Assembly: GCA_034359265.1 (NCBI GenBank) | Contig: CP136891.1 | Span: 15,514,501-15,578,500 of the forward strand | From: Canna indica | Taxonomy: Eukaryota > Streptophyta > Magnoliopsida > Zingiberales > Cannaceae | Direction of reading: 5' to 3' | Length of the DNA stretch: 64,000 bases | Shown here: positions 21,169 through 33,500 of the stretch, piece after piece | Numbering within the stretch: the stretch's first letter is position 1 | How the letters are laid out: each line of letters starts with the position of its first letter | Notes under the pieces: generated by a model | Databases searched by the model: none | Told to the model about the DNA's origin: nothing | Seen by the model: the letters and a program-made list of their open reading frames with translations, nothing else | Program-made: the position numbers and the translations under genes

Positions 21169-22628
21169 TGTTGGCTTTAAGTTTTCAACCTTGGTCTTAA
21201 TCTCGGTTTTGATGATAACAAACATGGAACTAATATTTCGTTGAGAAATCTTTCAGGTTCCATATCGATTAACGTTCGATGTCGTCGATCGGATAAATCA
21301 AAGAAATCGGAAAATCGAAAGGACATTGATCGTCACGCTCGGGTTCGTCGCGGAATTTCTCGAAGATCAACGTGTACACCAAAGACGTATTGGACGAGCT
21401 CAAAGATCACATGGAAAGCTCTCCAAGATGATGCTCCTTGAAAGCCGAAACTCGGAAATGAAGCACGCAAGAAAAAGGGCTAAAAATTCAATTCAGCCTA
21501 AGTTCGATCGACCGAATAGGGTAAGGTATCAGGCAGTAGCCTTGTCGGTCGACCGAACACTGCCTAAAATATGCAGTGGCTACTTCGGTCGATCGATCGG
21601 TCGACCGACAGAGGCCGAAATCAGGCAGTTAGTTGACCGACCTACAGATAGCCGAGACGCGAGATCGCGTCGGTCGACTGATGGATCGATGGATTCACGT
21701 CTGGGAGGTCGACCCGTCGGTCGACTGCTCACAGGGAAGAATGCAGCGGTCGAATGACCGATTGATCGGTCGATCGACCGACCAATCGACCGGCTGTCTG
21801 CAACGGATAAAAAACTATCTGTTGAGCTACCGTTTCTTCAGCAGGGTATAAATACACCATCAAATACTTCATTTCATCTTCTTCTCCCAATCTTACAGAT
21901 ATCATTGAGTATTCTAAGGAAGATTTAGAGCCTTCCAAATGATCAACGCTTGCGCTTTGTTTCTTTCCACGAACATCTTCCTCATACGCTCAAGCTGGGT
22001 TCAACTCAAGATTTAATTTGAGCTCATTCCCTTGACGAGTTGAAGGCGTGAAAAGAGCTGTGGTTTCTCTTTCATTTCTTAAGCTCTTTCAATTGTATTT
22101 TATCTATTTATTTGAACTTGTTTTTCGTTGGATTTGTGTGTGAAGACTTAGGACTGTTAGGTCTTGAAATTGGGTGGTAGCCTATGTTTGAGGTTTAAAT
22201 CCACCGGTGTAATTAAACGTAATTTTACTAGGATTAAGTTGAGTTGTCCTTAGGTTGAGGTGGGAAAATGCTCTCGGTAGGAAGGCGAGATACTTCCGGG
22301 TATGGAAGTGCCTTCGGTTGGAGAGCGGAGACTTTCCGGTGCAAAGTCCTCATTGTAAGGAATCTCATTAATCTAGTAAAACTTAGTTTGGAAATCCTAT
22401 GCGGGGTGCTTAGGTAGTGGAGTAGGCATTGGGGCCAAACCACTATAAATTCTCGTGTTAGCATTGCTATACTTGTTTGTATTGATTGCTTCATATTGAT
22501 TGCTTCCGCATGCTAAAAATATTGCGCTTAGCCTAACTAAATAAGAAAATGATTAAATCGGAATTTAGGCTAATCAATTTAGTTAACATACTATTCACCC
22601 CCCCTCTAGTGTTGCCATTTCGCTTTCA
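21169..22628 (+). repeat. Sirevirus-type 3' LTR with palindrome cluster
   Basis: The LTR starts TGTTGGCTTTAAG, shortly followed by 'gatgataacaaacatgg', and ends ...TTTCGCTTTCA. At 21505-21795 it has a dense cluster of palindromes built on GGTCGACC / TCGGTCGACCGA / GGTCGATCGACC. A candidate TATA (GGTATAAATAC, 21844) lies downstream of that cluster, so the palindromes sit in the position of promoter elements. Confidence 0.75.
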
Positions 22629-25600
22629 CTGGGTACCCTGCAACTTAGCGAGCTCTCTCCAGAACTCGTTGACGAAGTGGCTATCTCGGTCGCTGACTAT
22701 GGAGCGAGGAAGGCCATGTAGTTTGATGATTCCCTTCAGGAACACCTCAGCTACCTTGGCGGTGGAGTAACGCTTCGGCAGGGAGAAGAAATGGCCATAC
22801 TTCGTTATGAAATGACCACCATCGACAACGACGAAGATGGTGGTCTGTCCATTTGACGCTGGCAACTCTGTTATGAAGTCCATGTTGATGTCTTCAAATA
22901 CCTGGTCAGGTATCGGTAATGGCTGTAGTAGACCGGCCGACGAGAGTTGCTCAATCTTCATACGTTGATAAACCTGGCATTCCTCCATGAATTTTTTGAT
23001 GTCTTTCCTCATAGCGGGCCAATAGAAGTTGGCAGCTACTTGGTGATGAGTCCGGCTTGCTCCGGCATGTCCGCCGACCACCAAACCATGGTATTCTCGC
23101 AGTAGTATGGACTTGAAAGTGCGGTCATCTGGTATGACGATTCTCCCTTGATACGTTAAAATGCCATCCCTAATAGCGTATTCCTCCTTCTGGTCTCCTT
23201 TCTCTATTAACTGACGCAGGGTCTTCAGCTCCTCGCACTCTCGGTTCAGCCTACGAATCTCTTCGAGGATGCCAAATAAAGGTTGTGTAAATGCGAAGTA
23301 GGTCCCCTCATGTTCCCTAGATAGAGCATCAGCTGCCACATTTAATCGCCCCGATCGATATTGAATTTGGAAGTCGTATCCCATCAACTTGCTCATCCAC
23401 TTCTACTGCTCCGACGTCTGAACTATTTGAGTGGTAAGTTCCTTCAGAGAACAATGATCTGTAATAATAAGGAATCTCCTTCCCAAAAGATATTGCTGCA
23501 ATTTTTGAATGGCTTGGGTTATCGCGTACATCTCACGCTAGTACGTAGAGGAAGCCTGCAGCTGAGGTGAGAGGTTCTTGCTAAAGAAGGAGATTGCCTT
23601 CTTCTATTGAGATAGGACAGCCTCTATTCCGATTCTTGAAGCATCCGTCTCGACGACGAATGGTTAGTTGAAATCAGGTAGCGCCAATACAAGCGCCCGA
23701 CTTAAGTTATCTTTGAGCTTATTGAATGCTCCTTGAGCTTCGGGAGTCCATTCAAATGCATTTTTCTTCAGTAGAGATGTTAATAGCGCAGCCACCTGAG
23801 CGAACCCCTTAATGAATCTCCGATAGTAATCGGCAAGCCCTAGGAACCCTCTTAATCCCTTTATCGTCGCCGAAGGTGGCCAAGCTTGTATTGCCTCCAC
23901 CTTCCCCGGATCCACCTTAATGCCCTCGACTGATATCAGATGGCCGAGGTACTCAATGGAAATGCAACCAAAATAGCATTTTGAAGGCTTAGCTACTAGT
24001 TTATTGCTGCTTAAAATTTGCAGGACTGTTCGCACATGCTCCAGATGATCCGACATGGTGCGACTGTAGATAAGTATATCGTCGAAGAAGACGAGTACGA
24101 ACTCTCTCAAGTGCTTCTTGAAGAGGCCATTCATGGTGGCCTGGAAAGTTGAAGGAGCGTTGGTTAAGCCGAAGGGCATAACCAAGAACTCGTAATGCCC
24201 TTTGTGCGTTCAGAAGGCTATCTTCGGCACGTCTTCCTTCCAAACGTGAATATGATGATACCCCGCGAGTAAATCGAGTTTGAAAAAGTAATGTGCTCCT
24301 CCCAGCTCGTCGAAGAGTTCATTCGCTGTTGGGATTGGAAAGCGATCCTTGGTCGTCACCGCGTTCAACGCTCGGTAGTCGATACAGAAACGCCAGGTTC
24401 CGTCCTTCTTATTGATGAGTAGTACTGTCGATGAAAAAGGACTGCTGCTGCTCTATATCAAGCCTGACGCTAACATCTCTTGCACTTGGCGCTCGATTTC
24501 TACCTTCTGGAAATGTGGATATCGGTATGGCCTAACATTGACGGGAGCTTGGCCGGGTATCAAGTGAATTCGGTGATTCGTCGGCTGTGTCGGTGGCAGT
24601 CCCTTAAACGGCTGAAACACCTCCGGAAACTGATGAAGTAGTTCCCTAAGTTGTGTATGTTTGCACTCGGCAAACTGATCCAGTTCAGAGAAGGCCTCCA
24701 GCTGATATATTTCCACCACTGCCCGTGTCTCGCACATCCGACGTAAGGAATTACACTGCACGGGCTCCGGTCGACCAATCCCATCTCCTTTCCACGAATG
24801 ATTCTGCCCGCACCATTGGAACTCTAAGTGATGTTTGGCGAAGTCCATGAGGACTGGCCCTAAGGTGGCCATCCACGCGACTCCCACCACCGCATCCGAG
24901 CTCTTAATTGGCAAGACATATAAGTCAGACTCAATGGTTGTCCCTTGGATTGTAAGTGACAAGTTCTTCACGACCCCTTCGCTCCTAATCCGAGCTCCGC
25001 TGCCCACCATCACTCCGAAGGTCGGGTTAGGTTCAACTAGCAATCCCAGGTACTTAGCCACACGTGTTTGAATGAAATTATGCGTGCTTCCTCCGTCCAA
25101 AAGAACTTGTATCTCTTTGCCAGCCACCGTCCCTTTGAATCGCAAGGTTACGGGAGAGAAGCAGCCTGACATAGCGTTGAATGATATTAATGAAGGTTCT
25201 GTTTTATCATTCTCCTGCGCCTCCAGTTGCACCACGGCCTGCTCGTCATTGTCTTTTGTCCTAGATTCATCATCAAGCATAAACATCTGAGGTTTTTTAC
25301 ATATATGGCCCCATGTAAACTTTTCATCGCAGTAGTAGCACAGGCCCTGCTCTCGGCGTTTTTGTGCTTCTGCTGCCAAAATTTTACGAGGTGTTGGCCC
25401 CAGGGGACTGTTCAAAGCTGTTGAGTTGCGGCTATTCAAAGAGATAGTTGCTGACGACCCACCTCCAGTACTTGCATTAGAGGTCGACCAGGATCCTTTG
25501 GGTGGTGTTGGTAGCAACCCAGTACTTCGCATTCCCATGTTGGTGTTCATCATCTGTCGGCTTGTATTAATTTTAGCCTCATGATGCTTGGAGAGAGTCA

Positions 25601-26345
25601 CTGCCATATGTATCAACTCCGGTTGCATAGCTAACACTTCAGTCTTGATATCAGGTCTTAATCTTGATACGAAACAATTGACTAAGAAGGTTTTCGGCAG
25701 ATTAGTGGTTCGAAGAGCCATTTCCTCAAACCTGTTTTCATATTCTTCTACCTGCGACGTCTGTATCAGCTTCGTCAACTGCCCCTCGGGAGGTTCCAAG
25801 TTCGTCGGTTCGAAGCGGCGTCTAATCGCCTCGACCAAATGAGCCCAACCCGATAATTGTTTCCTTCTCTGCATCCACCTAAGCCACTTTCTTGCGACTC
25901 CTTCCATCCAAAACGAATCCATAGTTACTCTATGTTGATCCTCAGTGGACTAAAAGTCGAAGAAATCTTCTGCCGATGCAATCCAGTCCTCCACATCCTT
26001 GCCGTTGAAGATTGGAAGCTCAACCTGGGGTGGCTTTGGAGGAAATGGAAAGTCTTCATCCTCATCCACATCTCCTCGCGTTCTTGGCCTCCACTGATTC
26101 ATCATCGGCGATCCCCGGTTCTCAGATCCGCCCCCTTCAGACTTCTGCTTGGCTATCTGAACCATCTGAGTGTTGAGGAGAGCAATCTGAGATGATACTG
26201 CTTGTAGCACCTTATGCTGTGCATCGAGGGCCTGCTGTTGGCCCTCTAGTCCGATTTATAAAGCATTCAGTAGATGATCCTGTCGAATCTGGACTTCTTG
26301 AATTGCTTTTAATGATTCAGCAGTCGTATGTAATCTAGTCTCCAT
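22629..26345 (-). pseudogene. Ty3/gypsy gag-pol polyprotein, with stops
   Basis: The frame starts at ATG 26345. Gag has a retrotransposon-gag core (MEGVARKWLRWM) and a knuckle-like CYYCDEKFTWGHICKK. Aspartic protease: VLLDGGSTHNFI. Reverse transcriptase: [37 protein letters not shown] and the catalytic FFDD (VFFDDILIYS). RNase H at 23400-23660 is badly eroded. Integrase: H...H in the EYHG / GGHAG segment, MDFITELP and IVSDRDSHF, ending abruptly at LQGTQ where the copia LTR begins. Defects seen are stops at ~26258, ~25946, ~24452 and ~24215 (several consistent with C-to-T change), CQVYQR in place of CxxC, and loss of the integrase end. Not functional. Confidence 0.9.
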
Positions 26346-26411
26346 GGATTATACGCTGCCCTGATTTATCTCTGCTTCCCGAACGTGACTCAAATCAATG
26401 AAAGCACCAAA

Positions 26412-27313
26412 TGTCACCAATCGGAAGGTAAGAACTCACCGTTGGTGACGCCGAGTCGTGAGAGAGCTGCGTCGGAGCCAACTTCGCCTAGTTCCTAAGG
26501 GTGTGCATGGGTACCGGGTAGACCCGGAATCGGTTGGAACCGACCCGATTGGGTAGGTTTCGGGTAGACTCGAATTAAATTCGGGTAGGGTCCGGGATAA
26601 AAATTTAGGAACCAATTAAAATTGGTTCCGATTTCGGGTCCAACACATCGGGTACCCAGAACCGGAATCGGAACCAGAACCTGTACTCTATCTGGAACCT
26701 GTTCATTTACAGGTTCCAGGGTACAGGTTCCAACAAGGTACCCTATTGGAACCTGTACATTTACAGGTCCTAGGATAGATTCCAACAAGTTATCCGAAAC
26801 CTGTACCTTGGAACCTATATATGAATAGGTTCCAATAGGGTATCCGGAACCGGAATCGGAACCTGTGGTTCCTGGTAGGGTCCGGTTCCAGGTTCCAACA
26901 GGGTAGGGTTCAGATATCATAAAAATTATAGGATACTCGGACCCGCTCACCCCTACCAGTTCTGACTCTGGAGCGCGACGATGGACGAGTGAAATGAACA
27001 GGAAACGCAAGAGGGAAGGAGAGAAAAGAGAGATTGACTTGTTTATTGCCTAAAAAAAAGATTACATCTTTTAACAGGTATTTATAGTAGTACGTAGTCA
27101 TTTAGGTGACGTGGCTTAATCTTGACCTGTTGGCCTCGGATCAACGGCTCCGTTGTATTCTCGTTGCTGAAGCCGTTCGCCTTAGTTACGTCTGCCATGT
27201 CAGCGGCCCCATTTCTCATGTCCACAGCTCTCCACGCGATAGCACCTCCCACTTCTCCGACTCCCCACGCGTCAGCATCTCCCTGATCGTCTTCCTTGGG
27301 TACGTATGTGACA
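26412..27313 (-). repeat. Ty3 element 5' LTR with MITE insertion
   Basis: It corresponds to 17164-17583. On the minus strand it starts TGTCACATACGTACCC at 27313 and ends CCGATTGGTGACA at 26412. The MITE at 26496-26955 splits it; the other LTR gives the empty-site sequence CCAGTTCC. Confidence 0.9.
26496..26955. mobile_element. hAT-like MITE inside Ty3 LTR
   Basis: This 460-bp element starts TAAGGGTGTGC and ends CTCACCCCTA. Flanking 8-mers are CTAGTTCC and CCAGTTCT, and the empty site in the other LTR is CCAGTTCC. The interior is made of GGAACC-rich hairpin units such as 'ggaacctgtacatttacagg', repeated several times. Apparent ORFs here are by-products of this repetition. Confidence 0.85.
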
Positions 27314-27318
27314 CAACA

Positions 27319-30300
27319 TCAGTAAAGATGCTAATGTGATTTCTGGCCACCTGCTGAAACTGTAAGTGCTCAAAGTTATCAGTCATATCAGAGCTATCAA
27401 AAAGATGCTCTTTGCCTTTGAAATTACTACAGGCCATAGGTTCTTTGCTCAGTGGATGCTTATTCACCAGGACCTCAGCTAAAGCCCTATACATAAGTGT
27501 ATTTACACCTGCCCCCCTTACTATTGGAACACAAGCTATTTCTGTTCTTCCAAATTTGCCAAAAGCTAGCCGCAATGAAACCCACCAGTTTAGCTCTTTC
27601 CTCAGCCTTCAGACCTGCTCCCTGCTTCAACCAATCACCATTGCTCCAAGAGTTCTTGAACATAAACTTGTAGTTCACTAACTTTTCAGCAGCTTTCCAA
27701 AACTCAGTTGAGAAGGGGCATTCATAAAAGATATGATTTAGGCTGTCTACATTGTCTCTACACAGAAAACATGACTTAGCTTCTACTTTACTAAATCTCG
27801 ATAAGTACAATGTAGTAGGAATCCTTCTCCATAAAAGCTTCCATGCAAAAACTTTTATTTTTGGAACCACCTCAGCTTGCCAGAGAATAGGCCAGTTCAT
27901 TTCAATCACTATCTCCTTGTCTTGAGAACTTTTCAAAAAGTTATAGGCAACATTGCAATTTAACTTTCCTTTTGCATTTTGAGCCCATATCCATTTGTTT
28001 TTGACATCATGCTTGGGAAGATAAATCTGACAGATGTTAGTTGTTTGAATTCTACCAAAGAGGTCATATAACAATTCAGTGTTCCATTCATTACCTTTAA
28101 AAAGGTAACAAACCTTTGAGTAGGAACAGATTTCAGCCACATTAAAGTAGGTGGGCCACTTTTCTAAAGGAAAACTGCATATCCATGGGTCCTTACAGAT
28201 ATCAGTATCCTTTCCATTTCCAACCTTTTCTAATAGACCACTTTTCAAACTCTGAATAGCTAGGTGCAGACATTTAAAAGACCAGGAGAAACTTCTCGCA
28301 TTCATTGATTTCCATGGATGGTACTCTGAATACTTTTAATTTAGTAGCCTTGCCCATAGCTGATTCTTCTTATTTAAGAAAGGTAAGACTTTCTTGGCAT
28401 GGATTGAACATCTTGTAAAGCTTAAGTCTCTAACACCTAGCCCTCCTTCCAATTTGCTGGTAGTGATATTCCAATTCATCAAATGTACTGCTTTCTTTTT
28501 AGAACATGGCCTCCAGAGAAAGCTTTTTGACATCCTCTCAAATATGTCAATTGTTTTCTCATTTATCCAACATGTGGAGAGAGTATGGATTGTATAGAGT
28601 TTAAAATTGAATTAAGCAATACAATTTTTCCAGCTTGGGAAACATGGTTGCTAGACCAGCTTTCAATTCTAGCAGAAACTCTATCAATGACTACATTCTA
28701 ACAACTGGAGTTCAGTCTTTTTGAGTCTATGAATGCCCCCAAATATTTCAAAGGAAATGTTCATTCCTTTATTTTCAGAAGCCTAATATTTCCTCTTTGA
28801 GCTTGGGCTGACAGGACTGAGGAAATAAGATCTCGAATTTATTCTTGTTAACCTTTTGATTTGAAGCAACACAAAATTGATCAAGGGTTTTCATGAGATT
28901 AACACATGATCCTTTATTGCATTTGACAAAAACTAATATGTCATCTGCAAAAAGCAAATGATTGATAGAAATGCCTTTATATTTAAAACCCTTAATCTTT
29001 CCTTCCGATACTTGCTTATCTAGCAAAAGGGATAAGAATTCCTGCACAATAATGAAAAGGTAGGGGGATAGAGGGTCCCCCTGCCTTACCCCATTAGAAC
29101 TTTTAAAACTTTCAGATAGCACTCCATTAATGCTACACTTGAAATTGATTGAATTGAGCTAGAAAATTCATGCACTGCAAAATACCTTCTAGAGATGATC
29201 ATGAGACTATCAAAAGCTTTCTCTAGATCAAGTTTCAGAACACAGTAGGGGACTTTCCTTTTGGATTTTTGGATGATAGTTATAATTTCAGAGGCAATTT
29301 GAACATTATCCTGAATTTGCCTTTTCTCTACAAAAGCTCCTTAATTTTTTGAAATGATTTTGTTTATGAGAGGCTTAAGTTTGTTAACTAGGACCTTTGC
29401 AATCAGTTTGTAGTTGATGTTGCAGAGAGAAATTGGCGTGAAATCAGAGATGTACATTGGACTATCTCTTTTAGGGATAAACACCAGTTTAGTGCTTCCC
29501 CAAGTCCTCGAAATAGTTATGTTGCAGTGAAACTCCGTAAAAGCTCCAAATATTGAGTCCTTCAAGAAATCCCAGTAACTAATGTAAAATTCAACTCCAA
29601 ACCCATCTAGTCCAGGAGCTTTACCCCTACCCATACTGTAAAAAGCCTTTTTAATTTCATCTGCTGAAAAATCATAGACCAAAGCTGGCCATGAAGTTCT
29701 CTTAACTTTCCTCCTATTTAAGTTCAGGAATTGCTCACAGAAAGAGGGACCTAAACCATCAAAATTGTCATCACTTCATAAATTTATGTAATTTGCAGTA
29801 AATTCCCTAGCCATTTCTTTAGATCCAGAGATAATATTGCCATTAACTTCAATTTCCATGACTGAGTTTATTCTCTTCCTGAATTTGATGATATTGTGAA
29901 AATACCTTGTGTTTTTGTTATTTTGCTCCATCCACATAACTCTTGATTTGGACCACCATTTTGAATGTATTTGTCTGTTTAAAGCCAGAACTTTGTTGTT
30001 AAGATACTTCATTTTCAGAATATCACTGTCATTGCACAACCCCTGAGAGTCAATCTCCTCCAAAACTTTCAATTCATCCATTGCCTCTTTCAGATTTTTC
30101 TCTAGTGAACCAACTTCTGATTTGTTCCATTTACTTAACTCTTTCCTCAAATTACTTAAACAGCTGCTGAAACTACACATTATGTCTTTGTCTCAAGCAT
30201 TACTAACCAACTCTTTCACTTTTGGGTAATCTAACCAGTAAAGTTCAAAGGTGAAATCTTTTTTTACAGAATTTGGAAACAATTTTGGATAAGTATCTAA

Positions 30301-30554
30301 CATTATAGGCCTATGGTCAGAAGCAACTCTTTCCATATGAAATACCATTGTTTTGTGGAACAAGGCCAACCAACTACGTACTATTACAATAAGCCCTATG
30401 CCCCTATCCAATCTTGCCATAATTCTATGGTTGCTAGTTTTGTTGTTACACCAAGTAAAACGAGGTACTTTGAAAGACAAATCCATAAGACCAGCTTCAA
30501 GGCAAAGAGAATTGAAAGCATCAAGGGATTTACCAAACTGCATAGGCTTTCCAC
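27319..30554 (-). pseudogene. Old LINE ORF2, middle part: endonuclease end, reverse transcriptase, zinc module
   Basis: From right to left: end of the endonuclease with FTWCNNKTSNHRIMARLDR and SDHRPIML. Then reverse transcriptase with GRGKAPGLDGFGVEF, FTPISLCNINYKLIAKVL, GVRQGDPLSPYLFI and the catalytic FADD (HLLFADDILVF). Then the zinc-binding module (WQAEVVPKIKVFAWKLLW, CFLCRDNVDSLNHIFYECPF) and the start of RNase H. Frames are broken at several places (stops near 29342, 29775, 28335 and others). It is interrupted by the hAT element on its 5' side and the Ty3 element on its 3' side. Confidence 0.88.
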
Positions 30555-33500
30555 TAGAGGTGGCAACGGGTCGTGCTCGGGCAGGCCCAGGCCCGGGTAG
30601 GCACGGCCACCTCCGGGTCGGGCCGAGCACGACACGGCCCGAATGTTTAGCAACCAAGCCCAGCCCGGGCTCGAGCCCGCCCAGTTGGGCTCGGGCCGGC
30701 CCGAAAATTAATTATTTAATTTAATTATTTAATTTAATTTTTTAAAGGTTTAAAATTTAATTTTAAAAATTAATGGTTACAGGTGAATTTTGAATTTGGA
30801 CCAGTAATTTTATTAATCATTGTACTAAATTTTATTATATATTTTTTAAACACATTTTTTATATGTAACATTGCAACGCGGTACAAATTAATAAAAAGAT
30901 TTTTTAAAAATCAAATTAAAATTAAAATTTTTATTTATCTTTAATACAAAAATATTCATCAAATGATAAAATATTTTTTAAAAAAATATTATAATAGACC
31001 GCACCTTAAAAGGTTGCCTACGTACCTTCTATAGCTAAACTTGTACTCCCCAATGATTAACTATAGAAGGATCAGGTCTACGTAGTTCTTTTTACATTTT
31101 TAATCACCCGTAATCCCGGTGATTTAACTTGTACTTGGACCAGCAGCACCAACTTCGCTTGTTTGAGCTTCCTCCTCTCCCGATGATGAAGTGTCGTGTC
31201 ATCCCTTATTTTGTAATCTATCTTCAGCATCCAACCAATCTTTTAAGCAAATGCACATTTCAACCGTTTCTTCACTCATTCGGCTCCTTTTTTTGTCGAG
31301 AATTCTATTTCCTGCACTAAAACAAGACTCAGAAGCTACTAGAGACAAATAAACAATTAGTATATCACATGTCATGATGAAAATAATAGGATACATATTT
31401 TCTTATTTTTTCCACCATGCTAAAATTTCATTATCATCTATTTCTTCAGAATGATTATGATCTAGAAAAAAAAAGTATTCATTAAAATTAGTAGATTTAG
31501 TTTTTTTATATTCTATGACCAAGTTGAGAATTAATACTATTTCCACCACCATCTCTTAATCTAGAAGAAGAAGATGTTGTCTTATTTGTAATTGTATCAC
31601 CAAATTTTGAAGCGTAAAATACAAATATAGAATTCAATAAATTCGAAATTCTATATTTTTTTCTTCAACATTATCTAATTTCATATTCTTATAATAATCA
31701 TCTTACAACATATTTAAACCATCAATTTTCATTCTATGATCTAAACATATTGCTAAACAAAATAAAGTAGGTATATCTGACCAATACTTTTTAAATTTAG
31801 ATTCCATTAAAAAAATAATTTGTGTAAATAAATGATGATGTCTATATAAAGAAAATACATCACTAATACGAACTATATGTGAAAGAGTTAAATTACATGT
31901 AGGATAATAAACACCGTAAAGTTGTTCGGTAGCTTTATTAAAAAGTTCTAAAATTTGAGTAATATGCCCAGCAACTAATCAATCATTATTATTAATTGGA
32001 TCACCAGGCATATTTTGATTGTAAAACATTGTAAGGATCTCTTGATATCTTATAGTAGACATAAGCATATGATATGTTGAATTCCATCTAGTAATAACAT
32101 CACCATTAAATTTTTTAAATGATTTATTAAAAGATTGACATAATTTTTTAAATTCTTGTGTTCTTGCTTTTGAAGAACGCATATATCTAATAACATCTTT
32201 TTTTTCTACATGTATATTTACTTGTTTTAAACCATCTTGTACACATAAATTAAGAACATGACAAACACAACGAACATGAAATAATTCACCATCTAATACT
32301 GGTTTAAATAACTGTGTAAGAGAAGGAATAACAACATCATTATTACTAGCATTATCAAAACTAATCGAAATTTTTTTATAATTTATATTATAGAAAGATG
32401 TTACAAATCTAATAACATAAAAATGGCAACAGAAGTGTGTGGATATTCAAAAACTTTAAAACTAATTATTCTTTTTTGCAAAATAAAATTTTCATCAATC
32501 CAATGTGGAGTAACACAAATGTAAGAATTAGTAGTACGTTGACTAGACCAAACATCAGATGTTAAAGAAATTTATTATTTATTATTTTGAAAAATAGTCA
32601 TTATATTTTCTCTATATATAAAAAATAATTTTAAAGTATCACTTTTCATTGTATTTCGAGTAATTTTTTTATATTTTGGTTGTAAAGTATTTTGAATCCA
32701 ACTAGAAAAAATCTTGGTTGATCAACAAAACTAAAAGTAGATTCACTTTGAACAATTAATTTTGCAAGTTCTCGACGTTGAAAATCATGATCATACGAAA
32801 AAGCTGTTAAACCAAAAGAAGATAAATTAAGAATTTGTTGAGCTTGTGCAACCTTAGTGTCATGACCCTTTGCATGACATAATAAATGACCAGTTCCTCC
32901 GGTTGTTGAAGCCGAAATTTTTTTTTGATATTTTTTGCACTAGGCTGTTGTTTTGGTGCCATCAGGTTCAATAATTTTCTCAAAATATTTCCAAACCATA
33001 CTTTTTTTTCTACCTGATGGATATAAATTAATAGATGGACTTATCTCTAAATTTTGATTTTGTTGAGTGGTAGGAGTAGCAGGAGGAATTTCTTCTAACA
33101 TATTTGATACAGCTTGTGAAGTATAACCTGAAAAATCTCCATCCGCCATTAGTAAAAATTAAAAATATAAATAGTATAAATATTATACTAATCAATGAAA
33201 CAAATTGAAGAGATTAAAAAAATTAACAACAATCTTGAATCCTTGTCTTCTTGATGAGCTTAAAATGTTGTTGAGAATGATTGTAAATGAACTTAGATTG
33301 TCGAGAGTAAGAGAGTTGAGAGTTGAGGATTGAGAGAAAGAGTTGAAGATGAAGATAAAAGAAATGAGGAAGGAGAGGGGGTATTTATAGGTAAATTTAT
33401 TTTTTTTTAAATGTAATATCTTCGTCGGCCCGAGCCAGACTTGGCTCGGGCCGACCTAGGTCTGGCGCGCGCTAGGCCTCCCGTGCTCGCCCAGAGCACG

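Larger units (their letters stand above)
17640..22628 (+). mobile_element. Sirevirus-type Ty1/copia fragment, 5' part missing
   Basis: The fragment lies on the plus strand inside the Ty3 element. Its contents are a gag C-terminus with zinc knuckle (~17645-17925), ~3 kb of non-coding DNA with diverged internal repeats, a cluster of polypurine tracts (20936-21168) and a complete 1460-bp 3' LTR (21169-22628). The 5' LTR, gag N-terminus and pol are absent. Multiple polypurine tracts before the 3' LTR and arrays of palindromes inside the LTR are described features of Sireviruses. The right boundary with Ty3 integrase is sharp at 22628/22629; the left one is approximate. Confidence 0.75.
17164..27313 (-). 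mobile_element. Ty3/gypsy (chromovirus-like) LTR retrotransposon, interrupted
   Basis: The element is on the minus strand. Its 5' LTR is 26412-27313 (with a 460-bp MITE inside) and its 3' LTR is 17164-17583. Both LTRs start TGTCACATACG when read on the minus strand. The 5' leader begins TTTGGTGCTTTCATTGA (26411-26395), the usual primer-site zone. The polypurine tract GATCGGGAGGG lies just upstream of the 3' LTR (17597-17587). Between them lies one gag-pol reading frame with stops. The region between integrase and the 3' tail has been lost and replaced by a copia fragment (about 17640-22628). Confidence 0.88.

Noticed and set aside
21505..21795. CRISPR-like repeat array
   Set aside because: Repeats are short palindromes with irregular spacing inside a plant LTR; no spacer/repeat periodicity.
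21241..21938. Several overlapping Arg/Asp-rich ORFs on both strands
   Set aside because: They arise from the GTCGAC palindrome array of the copia LTR; their composition is explained by the repeat.
26495..27010. 171-codon minus-strand ORF with repeated Gly/Pro/Thr phrases
   Set aside because: It is a reading of the MITE's GGAACC hairpin repeats plus LTR sequence and has no independent support.
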